Source of the DNA: VRUE01 sp963702175
Lineage (GTDB): Bacteria > Actinomycetota > Thermoleophilia > Solirubrobacterales > 70-9
NCBI GenBank assembly: GCA_963702175.1
Contig: OY969721.1
Span: forward strand, 1,674,001-1,738,000
DNA: 64,000 bases
Direction of reading: 5' to 3'
Part shown: piece after piece, positions 32,278 through 41,145 of the stretch
Layout of the letters: every line of letters starts with the position of its first letter
Numbering within the stretch: the stretch's first letter is position 1
Notes under the pieces: model-generated
The model's input: the letters and a program-made list of their open reading frames with translations, nothing else
Told to the model about the DNA's origin: nothing
Database searches by the model: none
Program-made: the position numbers and the translations under genes

Positions 32278-33396
32278 GTGAGCTCAGCCTCCACTACTTC
32301 GTCGCCGGCCGAGCAGGAGCTGCTCGAGGCCGCGCAGAAGGGAAACGAGGCTGCCTTCGCCGGACTCGTCGAGCCTTACCGGGGCGAGCTACAGGCGCAC
32401 TGTTACCGGATGCTCGGCTCGATCCACGATGCCGAGGATGCGCTCCAGGAAGCGCTGCTGCGCGCCTGGCGCGGCCTGAAGAGATTCGAGGGGCGCAGCT
32501 CGTTGCGCTCCTGGCTCTACACGATCGCCACCAACACTTGCCTCAACGCGATCGGCAAGCGGCCGAAGCGGGTGCTGCCGACCGAGTACCCGCCGGCGGA
32601 CCCCAGCGAAGGCCCGGGCGAGCCGCTGATCGAGTCAGTCTGGGTCGAACCCCTCGCCGACGAGGCGATCGGGGTCGAGGACGGCTTCGCTGCGCCCGAG
32701 GCCCGCTACGAGCGGCGCGAGGGCGTCGAGCTCGCTTTCATCGCCGCGCTGCAGTACCTGCCGGCGACCCAGCGCGCGGTGCTGATCATGCGCGAGGTGC
32801 TCGGTTTCTCCGCCAACGAGGCGGCGGAGGCGCTGGAGACGACCACCGCGTCGGTCAACAGCGCCCTGCAGCGCGCTCGCGCCTCGGTTGAGGAGAAGCT
32901 GCCCGAGCAGAGCCAGCAGGAGACCCTGCGGGCCCTCGGCGACGAGCAGATCACCGAGCTGGTCGAGAGCTACGTCGAGGCCTGGGAACGCGCCGACGTC
33001 GAGAAGGTCGTCTCGATGCTGAGCGAGGAGGCCGCCTTCACGATGCCGCCGCTGCAGTCCTGGTTCCGCGGCCGCGAGGAGATCCGCGCCTTCCTCGAGT
33101 TCTCGCCGCTCGGGGGCGACTGGCAATGGCGCGCCCTTCGCGTCCGCGCCAACGGCCAGGAGGCGCTCGGCTTCTACACCTGGGACCCCGACGCGGGCAG
33201 CTACCAGCGCTTCGCGCTCAACGTGCTCACCTTCGCCCCGGACGGCAAGATCTCCCAGGTCGACGCCTTCCTCACCCGCACCACTGAGGATCCCGCCCGC
33301 GAGTCGATCCTCCGCCTGCCTGAGCAGGAATTCGACCGCCGCCGCGTCGAGGCCGCCTTCGAGCGCTTCGGCTTGCCGACGGAGCTGGCTGGCTAA
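32278..33396 (+). CDS. ECF-type RNA polymerase sigma factor with SnoaL-like C-terminal domain
   Basis: A 372-residue sigma factor of the long ECF type (ECF41/SigX5-like). Region 2 is seen in CYRMLGSIHDAEDALQEALL and RSSLRSWLYTIATNTCLNAI, region 4 in LQYLPATQRAVLIMREVLGF and NSALQRARASVEEKL. The last about 140 residues form a SnoaL/NTF2-like domain (VESYVEAWERADVEKVVSML, WFRGREEIRAFLEF) known to control activity in these sigma factors instead of an anti-sigma protein. GTG 32278 follows TACCCT by 6 nt; longer starts overlap drrA. Confidence 0.92.
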   Translation: MSSASTTSSPAEQELLEAAQKGNEAAFAGLVEPYRGELQAHCYRMLGSIHDAEDALQEALLRAWRGLKRFEGRSSLRSWLYTIATNTCLNAIGKRPKRVLPTEYPPADPSEGPGEPLIESVWVEPLADEAIGVEDGFAAPEARYERREGVELAFIAALQYLPATQRAVLIMREVLGFSANEAAEALETTTASVNSALQRARASVEEKLPEQSQQETLRALGDEQITELVESYVEAWERADVEKVVSMLSEEAAFTMPPLQSWFRGREEIRAFLEFSPLGGDWQWRALRVRANGQEALGFYTWDPDAGSYQRFALNVLTFAPDGKISQVDAFLTRTTEDPARESILRLPEQEFDRRRVEAAFERFGLPTELAG

Positions 33397-33486
33397 TCTC
33401 CGCTGTTCCGATGAGTTCCGGGTCCTTCCCCGGTCTTATCCCTCGAAGCCCCAATCCCCAGTCCAGACTCGACGGAAGGAGCCGCA

Positions 33487-34989
33487 GTGACCACGCAGCC
33501 CGATCAACTCGACCGCAACCGTTGGGCGGCGCTCTACGTGCTCTGCGCGGGCGTACTGATGATCGTGCTCGACATCACGATCGTCAACGTGGCGCTGCCC
33601 TCGATCAAGGAGGACCTTGGCTTCTCGCAGGGCAACCTCGCCTGGGTGGTCAATGCCTACCTGATCCCCTTCGGCGGCCTGCTACTGCTCGCCGGCCGGC
33701 TCGGCGACCTGCTCGGCCAGCGCCGCGTCTTCCTCGCCGGCCTTGGCGTCTTCGTCAGCGCCTCGCTGCTCTGCGCTCTCTCGCAGAGTCAGGAGATGCT
33801 GATCGGCGCGCGTTTCATCCAGGGGATCGGCGGCGCGCTCACCTCGGCCGTGGTGCTGGGGATGATCGTGACGATGTTCCCGCAGCCGAACGAGCAGGCG
33901 AAAGCGATCGGCGTCTACGGCTTCGTCGCCTCCGCCGGCGGCTCGATCGGGCTGCTCGCCGGCGGCGTCCTCACCGAGGCGATCAGCTGGCACTGGATCT
34001 TCTTCATCAACCTGCCGGTCGGGATCGCCACTGCGGTGCTGACCCGGCGCCTGGTCGAGGACCACGAGGGCATTGGGCTGGCCGAGGGAGCGGACGTCCC
34101 CGGCGCGCTGCTGATCACCTCCAGCCTGATGCTCGGCACCTACACGATCCTCGAGGTCAGCGAGGTCGGCTGGCTGGCAACCCAGACGCTTATCCTCGGC
34201 GCGATCTCGCTTGGGCTCGGCGCCGCCTTCATCGCCCGCCAGGCGCGGATCGCCAACCCGCTGATGCCGCTGCGGCTCTTCCGCTCCCGCAACGTCTCCG
34301 GCGCCAACGCGCTGCAGGCGCTGCTGGTCGCGGGGATGTTCGCGATGTTTTTCCTCGGCGCCCTCTACCTGCAGGAGATCCTCGGCTACGACCCGCTCCA
34401 GGTAGGCCTCGCCTTCCTGCCGGCGACCCTGGTGATGGGGACGCTCTCGCTTGGCTTCTCGGAACGGCTGATCATGCGCTTCGGCGCCCGGCGGACGCTG
34501 ATGCCGGGCCTGGTGATGATCGCCGGCGGGCTGCTGCTCTTCGCGCGTACACCGGTCGACGGCACCTTCGTGACTGACGTCCTGCCGCCGATGCTGCTGA
34601 TCGGCGTCGGCATCGGGACCTCCTTCCCCGCGCTGATGACGGTGGCGATGTCGGGGGCGACGCCGCAGGACTCCGGCCTCGCCTCGGGCCTGGTCAACAC
34701 CAGCGCCCAGGTCGGCGGCGCGATCGGCCTCGCCATCCTGGCGACGCTGGCCACGGGGCGGACCGACGACCTGCTCGCCGAGGGCGTCTCGAACGACGCC
34801 GCGCTCAACTCCGGCTTCCACCTCGCTTACCTGGTCGGCGCCGGGCTGGTCGCGATCGCCCTGGTGATCGCCATCACCGTGCTGCGCGAAGTGGCTCCGG
34901 CCGCGGCGCAAGGTGCGCCGCAGGAGGGCGAGGGCGAGCCGGCCGGCGCGGAGACCGGCGAGCCGGAGCCGGCCTACTCCGAGGCATAG
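33487..34989 (+). CDS. EmrB/QacA-family (DHA2) multidrug MFS transporter
   Basis: A 500-residue transporter with 14 predicted helices. Helix 1 carries LMIVLDITIVNVALPSIKED, the antiporter motif, and loop 2-3 has GGLLLLAGRLGDLLGQRRVF (motif A). Motif C-like GFVASAGGSIGLLAGGVLTE is also present. AAGGAG precedes the GTG at 33487. It follows the sigma factor by 90 bp on the same strand and may be under its control; together with the DrrAB pair it forms an export locus. Confidence 0.92.
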   Translation: MTTQPDQLDRNRWAALYVLCAGVLMIVLDITIVNVALPSIKEDLGFSQGNLAWVVNAYLIPFGGLLLLAGRLGDLLGQRRVFLAGLGVFVSASLLCALSQSQEMLIGARFIQGIGGALTSAVVLGMIVTMFPQPNEQAKAIGVYGFVASAGGSIGLLAGGVLTEAISWHWIFFINLPVGIATAVLTRRLVEDHEGIGLAEGADVPGALLITSSLMLGTYTILEVSEVGWLATQTLILGAISLGLGAAFIARQARIANPLMPLRLFRSRNVSGANALQALLVAGMFAMFFLGALYLQEILGYDPLQVGLAFLPATLVMGTLSLGFSERLIMRFGARRTLMPGLVMIAGGLLLFARTPVDGTFVTDVLPPMLLIGVGIGTSFPALMTVAMSGATPQDSGLASGLVNTSAQVGGAIGLAILATLATGRTDDLLAEGVSNDAALNSGFHLAYLVGAGLVAIALVIAITVLREVAPAAAQGAPQEGEGEPAGAETGEPEPAYSEA

Positions 34990-35037
34990 TGCTCAGAGGA
35001 GTTTGAGAGCTTGGGGAGGCGGGTACCGCTCCCCCAC

Positions 35038-35907
35038 ATGAGCGCGCGGCTTATTTCCTCCCGGCCGTTGAAAGCGTTGATCGTCACCGCTGCGGCGCTG
35101 GCCCTTCTCGTCGGCGTCGCGGCGGCTGGCGCTCGCGCAGCCAGCTATGTCGCGCTCGGTGATTCCTACGCGGCGGGCCCGCTGATCCCGCTCCCGGTCC
35201 TCCCGCTCGGCTGCCTCAAGTCGGATCGCAACTATCCGCACCTGACCGCACTGCGCATCGGGTTGCCGCTGCGCGACGCCAGCTGCAGCGGAGCCCAGAC
35301 CGATGACATGTTCGAGCCCCAGGGGGTTGAGCCAGACGGGCCCAACCCGCCACAGCTCGACTCGCTGGATGCGAGCACCACGGTGGTCTCACTGACGATC
35401 GGCGGCAATGACATCGGTTTCGGCGAAATCGCTGAGGGCTGCATCACCGTCAACCCCTTCAAATCGCCGTGCCGGGACAAATACACCGCTGGTGGTGTCG
35501 ATCAGCTGAGCGAGCGGATTGCAGCGACGGCTCCCAAGGTCGACGCGGTGCTGGACGCAATCAGAGCCCGCTCGCCGCAGGCGCGGACCTTCGTCGTCGA
35601 CTACGCCGCAATCTTCCCCGAGACCGGCCACGGCTGTTGGCCACAGATGCCGGTCGGCTTCGCAGACGTGCCCTACCTACGTGCCAAGCAGCGTGAGCTG
35701 AACGCGATGCTTGCCAGCGAGGCGGCCGCGAACGGGGCCACTCTGGTCAGTTGGTACCAGGCCAGCATCGGCCACGACGCCTGCAAGGGCCCGCTGACAC
35801 GCTGGGTCGAGCCGGTTGTGCCGGTCAACCCAGCGGCGCCGATCCATCCGAATCTGGCTGGGATGCACGGCGCGGCGAACGTGCTGGCGGCTGCCATCGC
35901 GGGCTGA
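35038..35907 (+). CDS. Secreted SGNH/GDSL hydrolase
   Basis: A 289-residue exported esterase or lipase. The signal peptide (ALIVTAAALALLVGVAAAGA) ends near residue 35. Catalytic blocks are GDSYAAGP (Ser), GGNDIGF (Gly/Asn) and AAPIHPNLAGM (His, block V). Six cysteines probably form disulfides, as in streptomycete secreted lipases. ATG 35038 is at the end of a near-palindrome, GGGGAG...CTCCCC (35013-35034), that may be a regulatory site. The gene is convergent with the PQQ dehydrogenase. Confidence 0.88.
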   Translation: MSARLISSRPLKALIVTAAALALLVGVAAAGARAASYVALGDSYAAGPLIPLPVLPLGCLKSDRNYPHLTALRIGLPLRDASCSGAQTDDMFEPQGVEPDGPNPPQLDSLDASTTVVSLTIGGNDIGFGEIAEGCITVNPFKSPCRDKYTAGGVDQLSERIAATAPKVDAVLDAIRARSPQARTFVVDYAAIFPETGHGCWPQMPVGFADVPYLRAKQRELNAMLASEAAANGATLVSWYQASIGHDACKGPLTRWVEPVVPVNPAAPIHPNLAGMHGAANVLAAAIAG

Positions 35908-35914
35908 TATTGCC

Positions 35915-35956
35915 CGCAACGTTTTTGGGGGAGCTATCGGACGCCCAAACGTTGCG
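35915..35956. terminator. Bidirectional hairpin terminator
   Basis: CGCAACGTTT (35915-35924) pairs with AAACGTTGCG (35947-35956), extended by an inner GGG/CCC. It sits between two converging genes, 7 bp after one stop and next to the other. Confidence 0.7.
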
Positions 35957-35957
35957 C

Positions 35958-37506
35958 TCAGCGGATCAGTCTGACGGGAACGGTTCTGAGCACCCTGTCG
36001 CCGGCATCGTCGAAGGCGACCACGGTCACTTGCGCTGAAACCCGGCGCCCCTGCTTCAGCATCCGCTTCGCCCGCTGTCGCACCCTCACCTTCAGCACGG
36101 CGAGGCGGAAGCGGTTGCGGGCGCCGGCTTTGGCGGGACGGGATACCGGGATCAGCCTCGCCGAGCCGGCTTTCCGGCCCCGCTTGAAGAAGTGCAGGCG
36201 ACCGCGGGCGCGCAGCGCGCAGGCCTCCGAGCAGATCGCCACGACCTTGACGTGGCCGCGCAACCGCTGCCGCCGCGCGGCGCGAACGGTGAGGCGGAGG
36301 CGCTCGATTTTGCCGACCGGGTCGACGGTTCCGCAGGCGGGCGCTCCACTGGACGGCGACGAATCCGAGCTCATCGCAACGCGGTAAGCAGTGCCGGTGG
36401 TGAGGACGTAGACGCCGCAGCCGGAGTCCTCGCCGAAGCCGAGCAGGCTACCGCTCGGAATCGTCAGGTTGGCGGGTTGCGGCTGGCCGCCCATCGCGTC
36501 GAGGTCGATCGTGCGCAAGTCGGACCGGCAGGCGTCCCCGTAGAGGTAACGGCCGAACAGTTCGCCCAGTGGTTGATCGCGGACGACGTAGCCGCCGATG
36601 ATCGCGCAGCCGGTCGTTTCCAGTGGGCTGTCCGCGTTGGCGTACTGGAAGATGGGGTCGGTGAGTCCCGGCTGAGGCGGCGTGCAGGCACCCTCGCAGA
36701 TCGGCCAACCCAGATTGGCTCCGGCGAGGTTGCCGGTGTTGACCTCCTCCCAGGTGCTGGCGCCGACATCGGGGACGACGAGGCGGCCATCCGGCGCGAA
36801 GGAGGCGCGATAGGGGTTGCGCAGGCCCAGTGCGTATATCTCCTCTTTGGCCGCGGGGATGCCCACGAGCGGGTTCGAGGGCGGCACGCCGTATTCACCG
36901 TCGTTGGCAAAGCCGCGCGGATCGATCCGCAGCACCTTGCCGAACAGGTTGTCCTGTTTCTGGGCGTTCGCACTGTCGGCGTTGTCCCCGACCGTCACGT
37001 AGAGGAGGCCGTCACGCCCGACGGCGACCTGGCCGCCGTTGTGGTTCGTGGCGGAATGGGGGATCCCGAGCACGAGCCGGGCGGAGGCGTCGTCGGCCAG
37101 GTTTGGGTCGCTGGCAGTGCGCCTGTACTCGACCACCTGCAGTTCTCCCGGTTCGGCGCCGAACTCGCCCGCCGCTTTCGCCACCGTGAAGACGTAGAAG
37201 AGACCGCTGGAGGCGTAGTCGGAAGCGAAGGCGATCGAGAGCAGGCCCCCGCTCGCCTTCGGTGTCGACGTTCGGCACTGTGAGGAACGGGGTCGCCCGC
37301 AGCACGCCGTTCTCGAAGACCCGCACTCCGCCGCCTCGTTCGGCCACGAACAGGCGCGGGTCGCCGGGCGGCGCCGTCGCGTGGATCGGTTCGGAGGGCC
37401 AGGCGGAGGAGGGCGCGAGGGGAACCAGCGCCGCGCCCGAGGCGGCGGTCGGCAGGGACGCCGCCACGGCGACGATCACGATGACGGCGGTGCCCCAACG
37501 CCTCAC
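35958..37506 (-). pseudogene. PQQ-dependent sugar dehydrogenase, secreted, with one frameshift
   Basis: The gene begins at GTG 37506 with a signal peptide (GTAVIVIVAVAASLPTAASG) and propeller start (GDPRLFVAERGGGVRVFENG). At a run of five G (37246-37250) the frame breaks; one base fewer would give RGLLSIAFASDYASSGLFYV and join the long frame that continues to 35958 with HNGGQVAVGRDGLLYVTVGD and ALGLRNPYRASFAPDGRLVV, hallmarks of glucose/sorbosone dehydrogenases. The last about 110 residues are a basic beta-rich domain. A homopolymer error in the sequence is as likely as a real mutation. TAGCAT at 37514-37519 (complement) is 7 nt before the start, a leaderless promoter. Confidence 0.82.
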
Positions 37507-37513
37507 CGGCTTG

Positions 37514-37519
37514 ATGCTA
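37514..37519 (-). promoter_or_regulatory. -10 element TAGCAT of a probable leaderless promoter
   Basis: TAGCAT (minus strand) is 7 nt before the GTG at 37506. Confidence 0.5.
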
Positions 37520-37538
37520 CCCAGGCCGGTCGGTCGGC

Positions 37539-38153
37539 TCAGCCCGCGGGGACGGCTTCGCGGAAGAGCTCGGCGGAGGGGATCCCGATCACGTCGCCCT
37601 TGAAGCGCTTCTCGTGCCCGTAGACCACCCAGGTGGTGTCGATTTCGCCGATGTCGAGGTCGAGCCGCAGCTCACCGGCGTGCTCCTCCACGTGCTCCAT
37701 GTGGGTCAGGCCGAAGTCGTAGCGACCAGCCAGGAGCTCTTCGGCGACGATCGGCTTCGAGGGCACGTCGATGATCTCCTCCCACTGGGAGAGGTCGACG
37801 TAGCCCTTGGTGGCGGGGACGATGCCGAGCGACCGGGGCTTCTCCACGTCCTTGCGGCTGAGCAGGACGAGGTGCTTAGTCGGGAAGATGAAGGTGTCGA
37901 CGACGAAGATCTCGGTCCAGTACTTCTCGGTGATCTCGTGGACCTTGGGGTGGGCGCTGCACTGGACGAGGAAGGCGCCTGGCGTCTCGCGCAGGATCTC
38001 GAGCCCGTCGAAGAAGTCGGTGATCAGCACGATCTCGTACTCCTCGACTCCCTGGAAAGCGAGGTACCGCTGGACCGCGCGCTCATGGCAGGTCCCCTCG
38101 GGTCCGAGGGTGATCACGGTGACCTTGTCTGTATGAGCCTCACTCGCCTCCAT
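37539..38153 (-). CDS. Prephenate dehydratase-like periplasmic-binding-fold protein
   Basis: A 204-residue protein whose start, VTVITLGPEGTCHERAVQRY, matches the LGPEGT(F)S motif of prephenate dehydratases, and whose core (GAFLVQCSAHPKVHEITEKY, VPSKPIVAEELLAGRYDFGL) fits a type II binding-protein fold. It lacks an ACT domain and the usual catalytic TRF motif is not seen, so it may bind rather than convert an aromatic acid. TAACCT (38161-38166, complement) lies 7 nt before the ATG. It follows the FAD reductase gene on the same strand by 32 bp. Confidence 0.65.
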   Translation of the reverse strand: MEASEAHTDKVTVITLGPEGTCHERAVQRYLAFQGVEEYEIVLITDFFDGLEILRETPGAFLVQCSAHPKVHEITEKYWTEIFVVDTFIFPTKHLVLLSRKDVEKPRSLGIVPATKGYVDLSQWEEIIDVPSKPIVAEELLAGRYDFGLTHMEHVEEHAGELRLDLDIGEIDTTWVVYGHEKRFKGDVIGIPSAELFREAVPAG

Positions 38154-38160
38154 CGAAACA

Positions 38161-38175
38161 AGGTTAGTTGACTAA
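38161..38175 (-). promoter_or_regulatory. Leaderless -10 overlapped by a short palindrome
   Basis: The -10 TAACCT (38166-38161) is 7 nt before ATG 38153. TTAGTTGACTAA at 38164-38175 is a near-perfect palindrome covering it, a candidate operator. Confidence 0.5.
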
Positions 38176-38185
38176 ACAAGCCTCC

Positions 38186-39451
38186 TCAAGCGAGGGCGGA
38201 GCGATGACTATCTTGGTCGGCACCACTGCCGCGCCGACCAAGCGCGTGGCGCAGGTTGACGGCGATCGTGCGAGGGGCGGCCTTTGCGAGCATCTTCGCT
38301 GGCTTGATCTGCCGGGTTCCGAATTCGTCGAAGGTCAGGGCCAGCTTCGGGTCGCGGGCGGCGGCTGAGAAGAGGAGGCGCTCGGCCGGGTTGAGGCGAC
38401 GGCCGGTTGCGTAGTCGTGGATGAAGAAGGCGTGGCCGCGCAGCTCACGCCGGTGGCGGCGGCGGTAGCGGGTGAGGCCGCGCTCGAGCGGCTCGGCGCC
38501 CTGTAGGGCGGGAGCGACGCTGTCGGCGAGCCACTCGGCCGACTGGAAGGCCCAGCCGCAGCCGATGCCAAAGAGGGGGTCGCTCGCCAGCGCGGCGTCG
38601 CCGACCAGCGCCAGTCCCGGCGCGACCGGGCCACGGATTCGGTTGGGCATCTCGATCTTGCCCAGCACTGGGCCGACGATGCGGGACGAGCGAACAGGCG
38701 GCGCGTCTGGCAGGCCGGCGAGGAAGGAGGTGAGGGCGGCTTCGGGATCACGCTTGAAGTCCGGCAAGCGATTCTTGGCCAGCACGACCGCGTAGAGGGT
38801 GAGACCGTCGTCGGTGGGGAAGGAGGCCGCCACGTCCGGGTCGAGGAACCAGAGTGCGCTGTCGGGCGGGGCGGGCCTTCCCTCGAAGTAGGCGGCGTAG
38901 ACGAAGCGCTCGTGGGGGAGGGTCTTCCCGGTGAGACCGCCGAGCTCCGCAGTCGCCGAGCTGCGACCGTCGGCGCCGACGACGAGGCGGGCACGAAGCT
39001 CCCTGCGCCAGCCTTCCCGGTCTTCGACGACGACGCCCGCGACCGCGCCGTCCTCGTGCAGGAGCTCCTGCACCGGGTGGCCGAGCATCAGCTCGACTCC
39101 CGGGGTCGCGGCGGCGACCTCGCGCACGAGCGGGTCGAGCCGCTCGCGGCGCAGGTTGACGGCGTAGCCGGCCCGCTCGGGTGCCGGGTCGATCCATCCC
39201 CAACGCGTCCAGGCGGCGATCCGCGAGCGGATTCCGCCGGCAGCGAGGATCGGCTCGAGCAGGTCGAGGCGTTCAAGGGTAGGCGCCGCCGAGGCCTGGA
39301 TGAAGTGCCCGCAGATGCGCTTGAAGGCGGCGGGGTCGGGGCTCTTCTCCACCAGCGCGACGCTCGCGCCCGCGCGGCCGAGCTGGATCGCGGTGGCGCA
39401 ACCTGCGAGGCTGGCGCCGACGACCACTGCGTCGTAGCGATCTTTCACCAT
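38186..39451 (-). CDS. FAD-dependent oxidoreductase (geranylgeranyl reductase-like)
   Basis: A 421-residue flavoprotein. The N-terminal Rossmann motif is DAVVVGASLAGCATAIQLGR, a second nucleotide motif is LVVGADGRSSATAELGG, and the FAD-ribityl motif is LALVGDAALASDPLFGIGCG. It belongs to the PHBH/geranylgeranyl-reductase group that reduces isoprenoid or hydroxylates aromatic substrates. ATG 39451 is preferred to 39472 because the latter lies in the promoter. It is divergent from a PadR regulator 26 bp away, which probably controls it. Confidence 0.88.
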   Translation of the reverse strand: MVKDRYDAVVVGASLAGCATAIQLGRAGASVALVEKSPDPAAFKRICGHFIQASAAPTLERLDLLEPILAAGGIRSRIAAWTRWGWIDPAPERAGYAVNLRRERLDPLVREVAAATPGVELMLGHPVQELLHEDGAVAGVVVEDREGWRRELRARLVVGADGRSSATAELGGLTGKTLPHERFVYAAYFEGRPAPPDSALWFLDPDVAASFPTDDGLTLYAVVLAKNRLPDFKRDPEAALTSFLAGLPDAPPVRSSRIVGPVLGKIEMPNRIRGPVAPGLALVGDAALASDPLFGIGCGWAFQSAEWLADSVAPALQGAEPLERGLTRYRRRHRRELRGHAFFIHDYATGRRLNPAERLLFSAAARDPKLALTFDEFGTRQIKPAKMLAKAAPRTIAVNLRHALGRRGSGADQDSHRSALA

Positions 39452-39477
39452 ACGTCCTGTACTATACGACACGAATC

Positions 39478-40029
39478 ATGAAAAGCAAGTCGATCCGGCT
39501 CACAACCACCTCCTATGCCCTGCTCGCCCTGCTCGACCAGCTTGGCGAGGCCACCTCCTACGACATCAAGCAGGCGATGGACATGACGATCGAGAACTTC
39601 TGGCCGGTGCCGCACACGACCGCCTACGAGGAGCCCGCGCGCCTAGCCGCCGCCGGCTACCTCTCGGTGAGCCAGGAGCCTGCCGGCCGCCGCCGCAAGC
39701 TCTACTCGCTCACCGGAGCGGGTAGGGAGGCGCTGCACGAGTGGGCGGCCGAGCCGACCGCTGCGCCTCCCCAGGTTCGCGACGAACTCGTCCTCAAGAT
39801 CTTCGCCGGTGCCGACCCGCGTCCGCTGACGGAGGCCCGGGTCAGGTGGCACAAGGACAAGGTCTCCGAGCTGCAGGGCTACCTCGATGAGGTGCGCGAG
39901 GCGGAGGGCTGGGACCCGAGCGAGCGAACGCTGATCGCCGGCATCGCCTACCACCGCAAGCAGCTCGAGCTGATCGAGAGTCTCGCGGCTGCCGCCTCCG
40001 ACCGACCGCGCTCGAAGCTGCCTCTCTAG
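39478..40029 (+). CDS. PadR-family transcriptional regulator
   Basis: A 183-residue PadR protein: winged helix TTTSYALLALLDQLGEATSY and AYEEPARLAAAGYLSVSQEP, with the basic wing GRRRKLYSLTGAGREAL, then a C-terminal Vir/AphA-like dimerisation helix pair. The start codon is 26 bp from the divergent flavoprotein gene; GTACTATAC (39459-39467) between them may be part of the operator. PadR proteins usually repress a neighbouring exporter or phenolic-acid enzyme. Confidence 0.9.
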   Translation: MKSKSIRLTTTSYALLALLDQLGEATSYDIKQAMDMTIENFWPVPHTTAYEEPARLAAAGYLSVSQEPAGRRRKLYSLTGAGREALHEWAAEPTAAPPQVRDELVLKIFAGADPRPLTEARVRWHKDKVSELQGYLDEVREAEGWDPSERTLIAGIAYHRKQLELIESLAAAASDRPRSKLPL

Positions 40030-40116
40030 TTGCATACAAAGAGTTGCGCATACGAGCTAACATGGCTCCTTGTGTGGGTGGAGCTGAGCGCCTTTTGGAG
40101 GGCGGGGAACGGATGA

Positions 40117-40773
40117 ATGCCGGTGAGGAAGATGTGGGTTGAGGTTCGCGCAGCGCTTGCGCTTACGGCGGGTTGTCTACTTTTCTGGGCATCGCCGGCT
40201 CTTGGCGTGCCTCCCGCCAACGACGGTTTCGACAACCGCGAGATGCTGAGCGGCAGCCTGCCAATCGAGGTCTCGCGCTCGAATGTCGATGCCACCAAAG
40301 AGAGCGAAGAGTTTCTCGGCCCACTGTTTGCTGCTGGCAACTCGGTCTGGTTCGAGTGGGAAGCAGCCAGCGATGGCTGGGTCACGGTAGGTGGCTGCGA
40401 AGCGGATTTCACTGACGTGGTCGGTGTCTACACCGGCACTGCCCTCAATGCCTTGGCCAGCGTCGCTGAAGGCAACGAGGATGAAGGGCCGCACTGCCCT
40501 TTTGGGGGGCGGGAGTACACCTTCAAGGCCGTTGGCGGAACCAAGTACGAGATCGTCGTCGACGGGAACCCCTTCTCCTTTCCAGAAGGCCCGCCAGCAG
40601 AAACCGAAGGCTCCTTTGAGCTCCGGATCGAAGCCACACCGCCTCCCGCCAACGACAACTTCGCCGATTCGACGACACTAGTCACTCCGCTGGAGGAAGA
40701 ATTTGAAGGCGAGGCCTTCTTCTTTGACTCCGCGCTGACCCAGCCTCGCCTCCTCACCGACTTGTACAACTAG
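40117..40773 (+). CDS. Secreted protein with one complete and one truncated repeat
   Basis: A 218-residue exported protein; signal segment ALALTAGCLLFWASPALG. One domain begins PPANDGFDNREMLSGSLP and has NSVWFEWEAASDGWVTVGGC and FTDVVGVYTG, typical of repeated surface domains in this lineage. A second copy starts with PPPANDNFADSTTLVTPLEE but stops after 45 residues, so the gene is probably truncated at its 3' end. The toxin-antitoxin pair begins 15 bp later; insertion of that module could be the cause. Confidence 0.65.
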   Translation: MPVRKMWVEVRAALALTAGCLLFWASPALGVPPANDGFDNREMLSGSLPIEVSRSNVDATKESEEFLGPLFAAGNSVWFEWEAASDGWVTVGGCEADFTDVVGVYTGTALNALASVAEGNEDEGPHCPFGGREYTFKAVGGTKYEIVVDGNPFSFPEGPPAETEGSFELRIEATPPPANDNFADSTTLVTPLEEEFEGEAFFFDSALTQPRLLTDLYN

Positions 40774-40776
40774 TGG

Positions 40777-40782
40777 TACCCT
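40777..40782 (+). promoter_or_regulatory. -10 element TACCCT of a probable leaderless promoter
   Basis: TACCCT is 6 nt before the ATG at 40789. Confidence 0.6.
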
Positions 40783-40788
40783 GGGGGC

Positions 40789-41145
40789 ATGGCGGCGGCC
40801 CGAGGTAAGAATCCACTAGCGCTGGGGACGAGCGAGGCACGTCGCAACCTCCCACAGCTTGTCAAGAAGGCGTCGTCGCGCCGTAAGGCCTCGCCTGACC
40901 CGGAGGTCAACGCAGTCCGAATCAAGACCCGGGGCCAGGAGGGATCCGCGTCGCTGGTCCCCACGGTAGACCTGGCTGCCGCCAAAGGACGGATTGAGGA
41001 ACTGGAAGAGGAGCTCGAGAACGCCGGCATAGCGCTGTTCCTGCAGGAGCGGCTCCAGAAAAGCGATGGTGAGCGGTTGAGTGCCGGCGATTTCCTGGTG
41101 GAGATCGGCATGGGGGAGTTCGTTGAGCAGCTCCCCGGAGGCTGA
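40789..41145 (+). CDS. Putative antitoxin (Phd/YefM-like)
   Basis: A 118-residue protein starting LGTSEARRNLPQLVKKASSR, the pattern of Phd/YefM-type antitoxins, followed by a linker and a helical C-terminus (IEELEEELENAGIALFLQER) that would wrap the toxin. It overlaps the RelE-like gene by 23 nt. Leaderless promoter TACCCT 6 nt upstream. Antitoxin and toxin are both AT-richer than flanking genes. Confidence 0.7.
   Translation: MAAARGKNPLALGTSEARRNLPQLVKKASSRRKASPDPEVNAVRIKTRGQEGSASLVPTVDLAAAKGRIEELEEELENAGIALFLQERLQKSDGERLSAGDFLVEIGMGEFVEQLPGG

Noticed and set aside
33682..34911. Open frame opposite the EmrB-type gene
   Set aside because: Shadow frame without hydrophobic or domain features.
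35013..35034. GGGTACCGCT within a near-palindrome, reminiscent of a T-box sequence
   Set aside because: No T-box stem or specifier region upstream and the gene is a secreted hydrolase, not an amino-acid gene.
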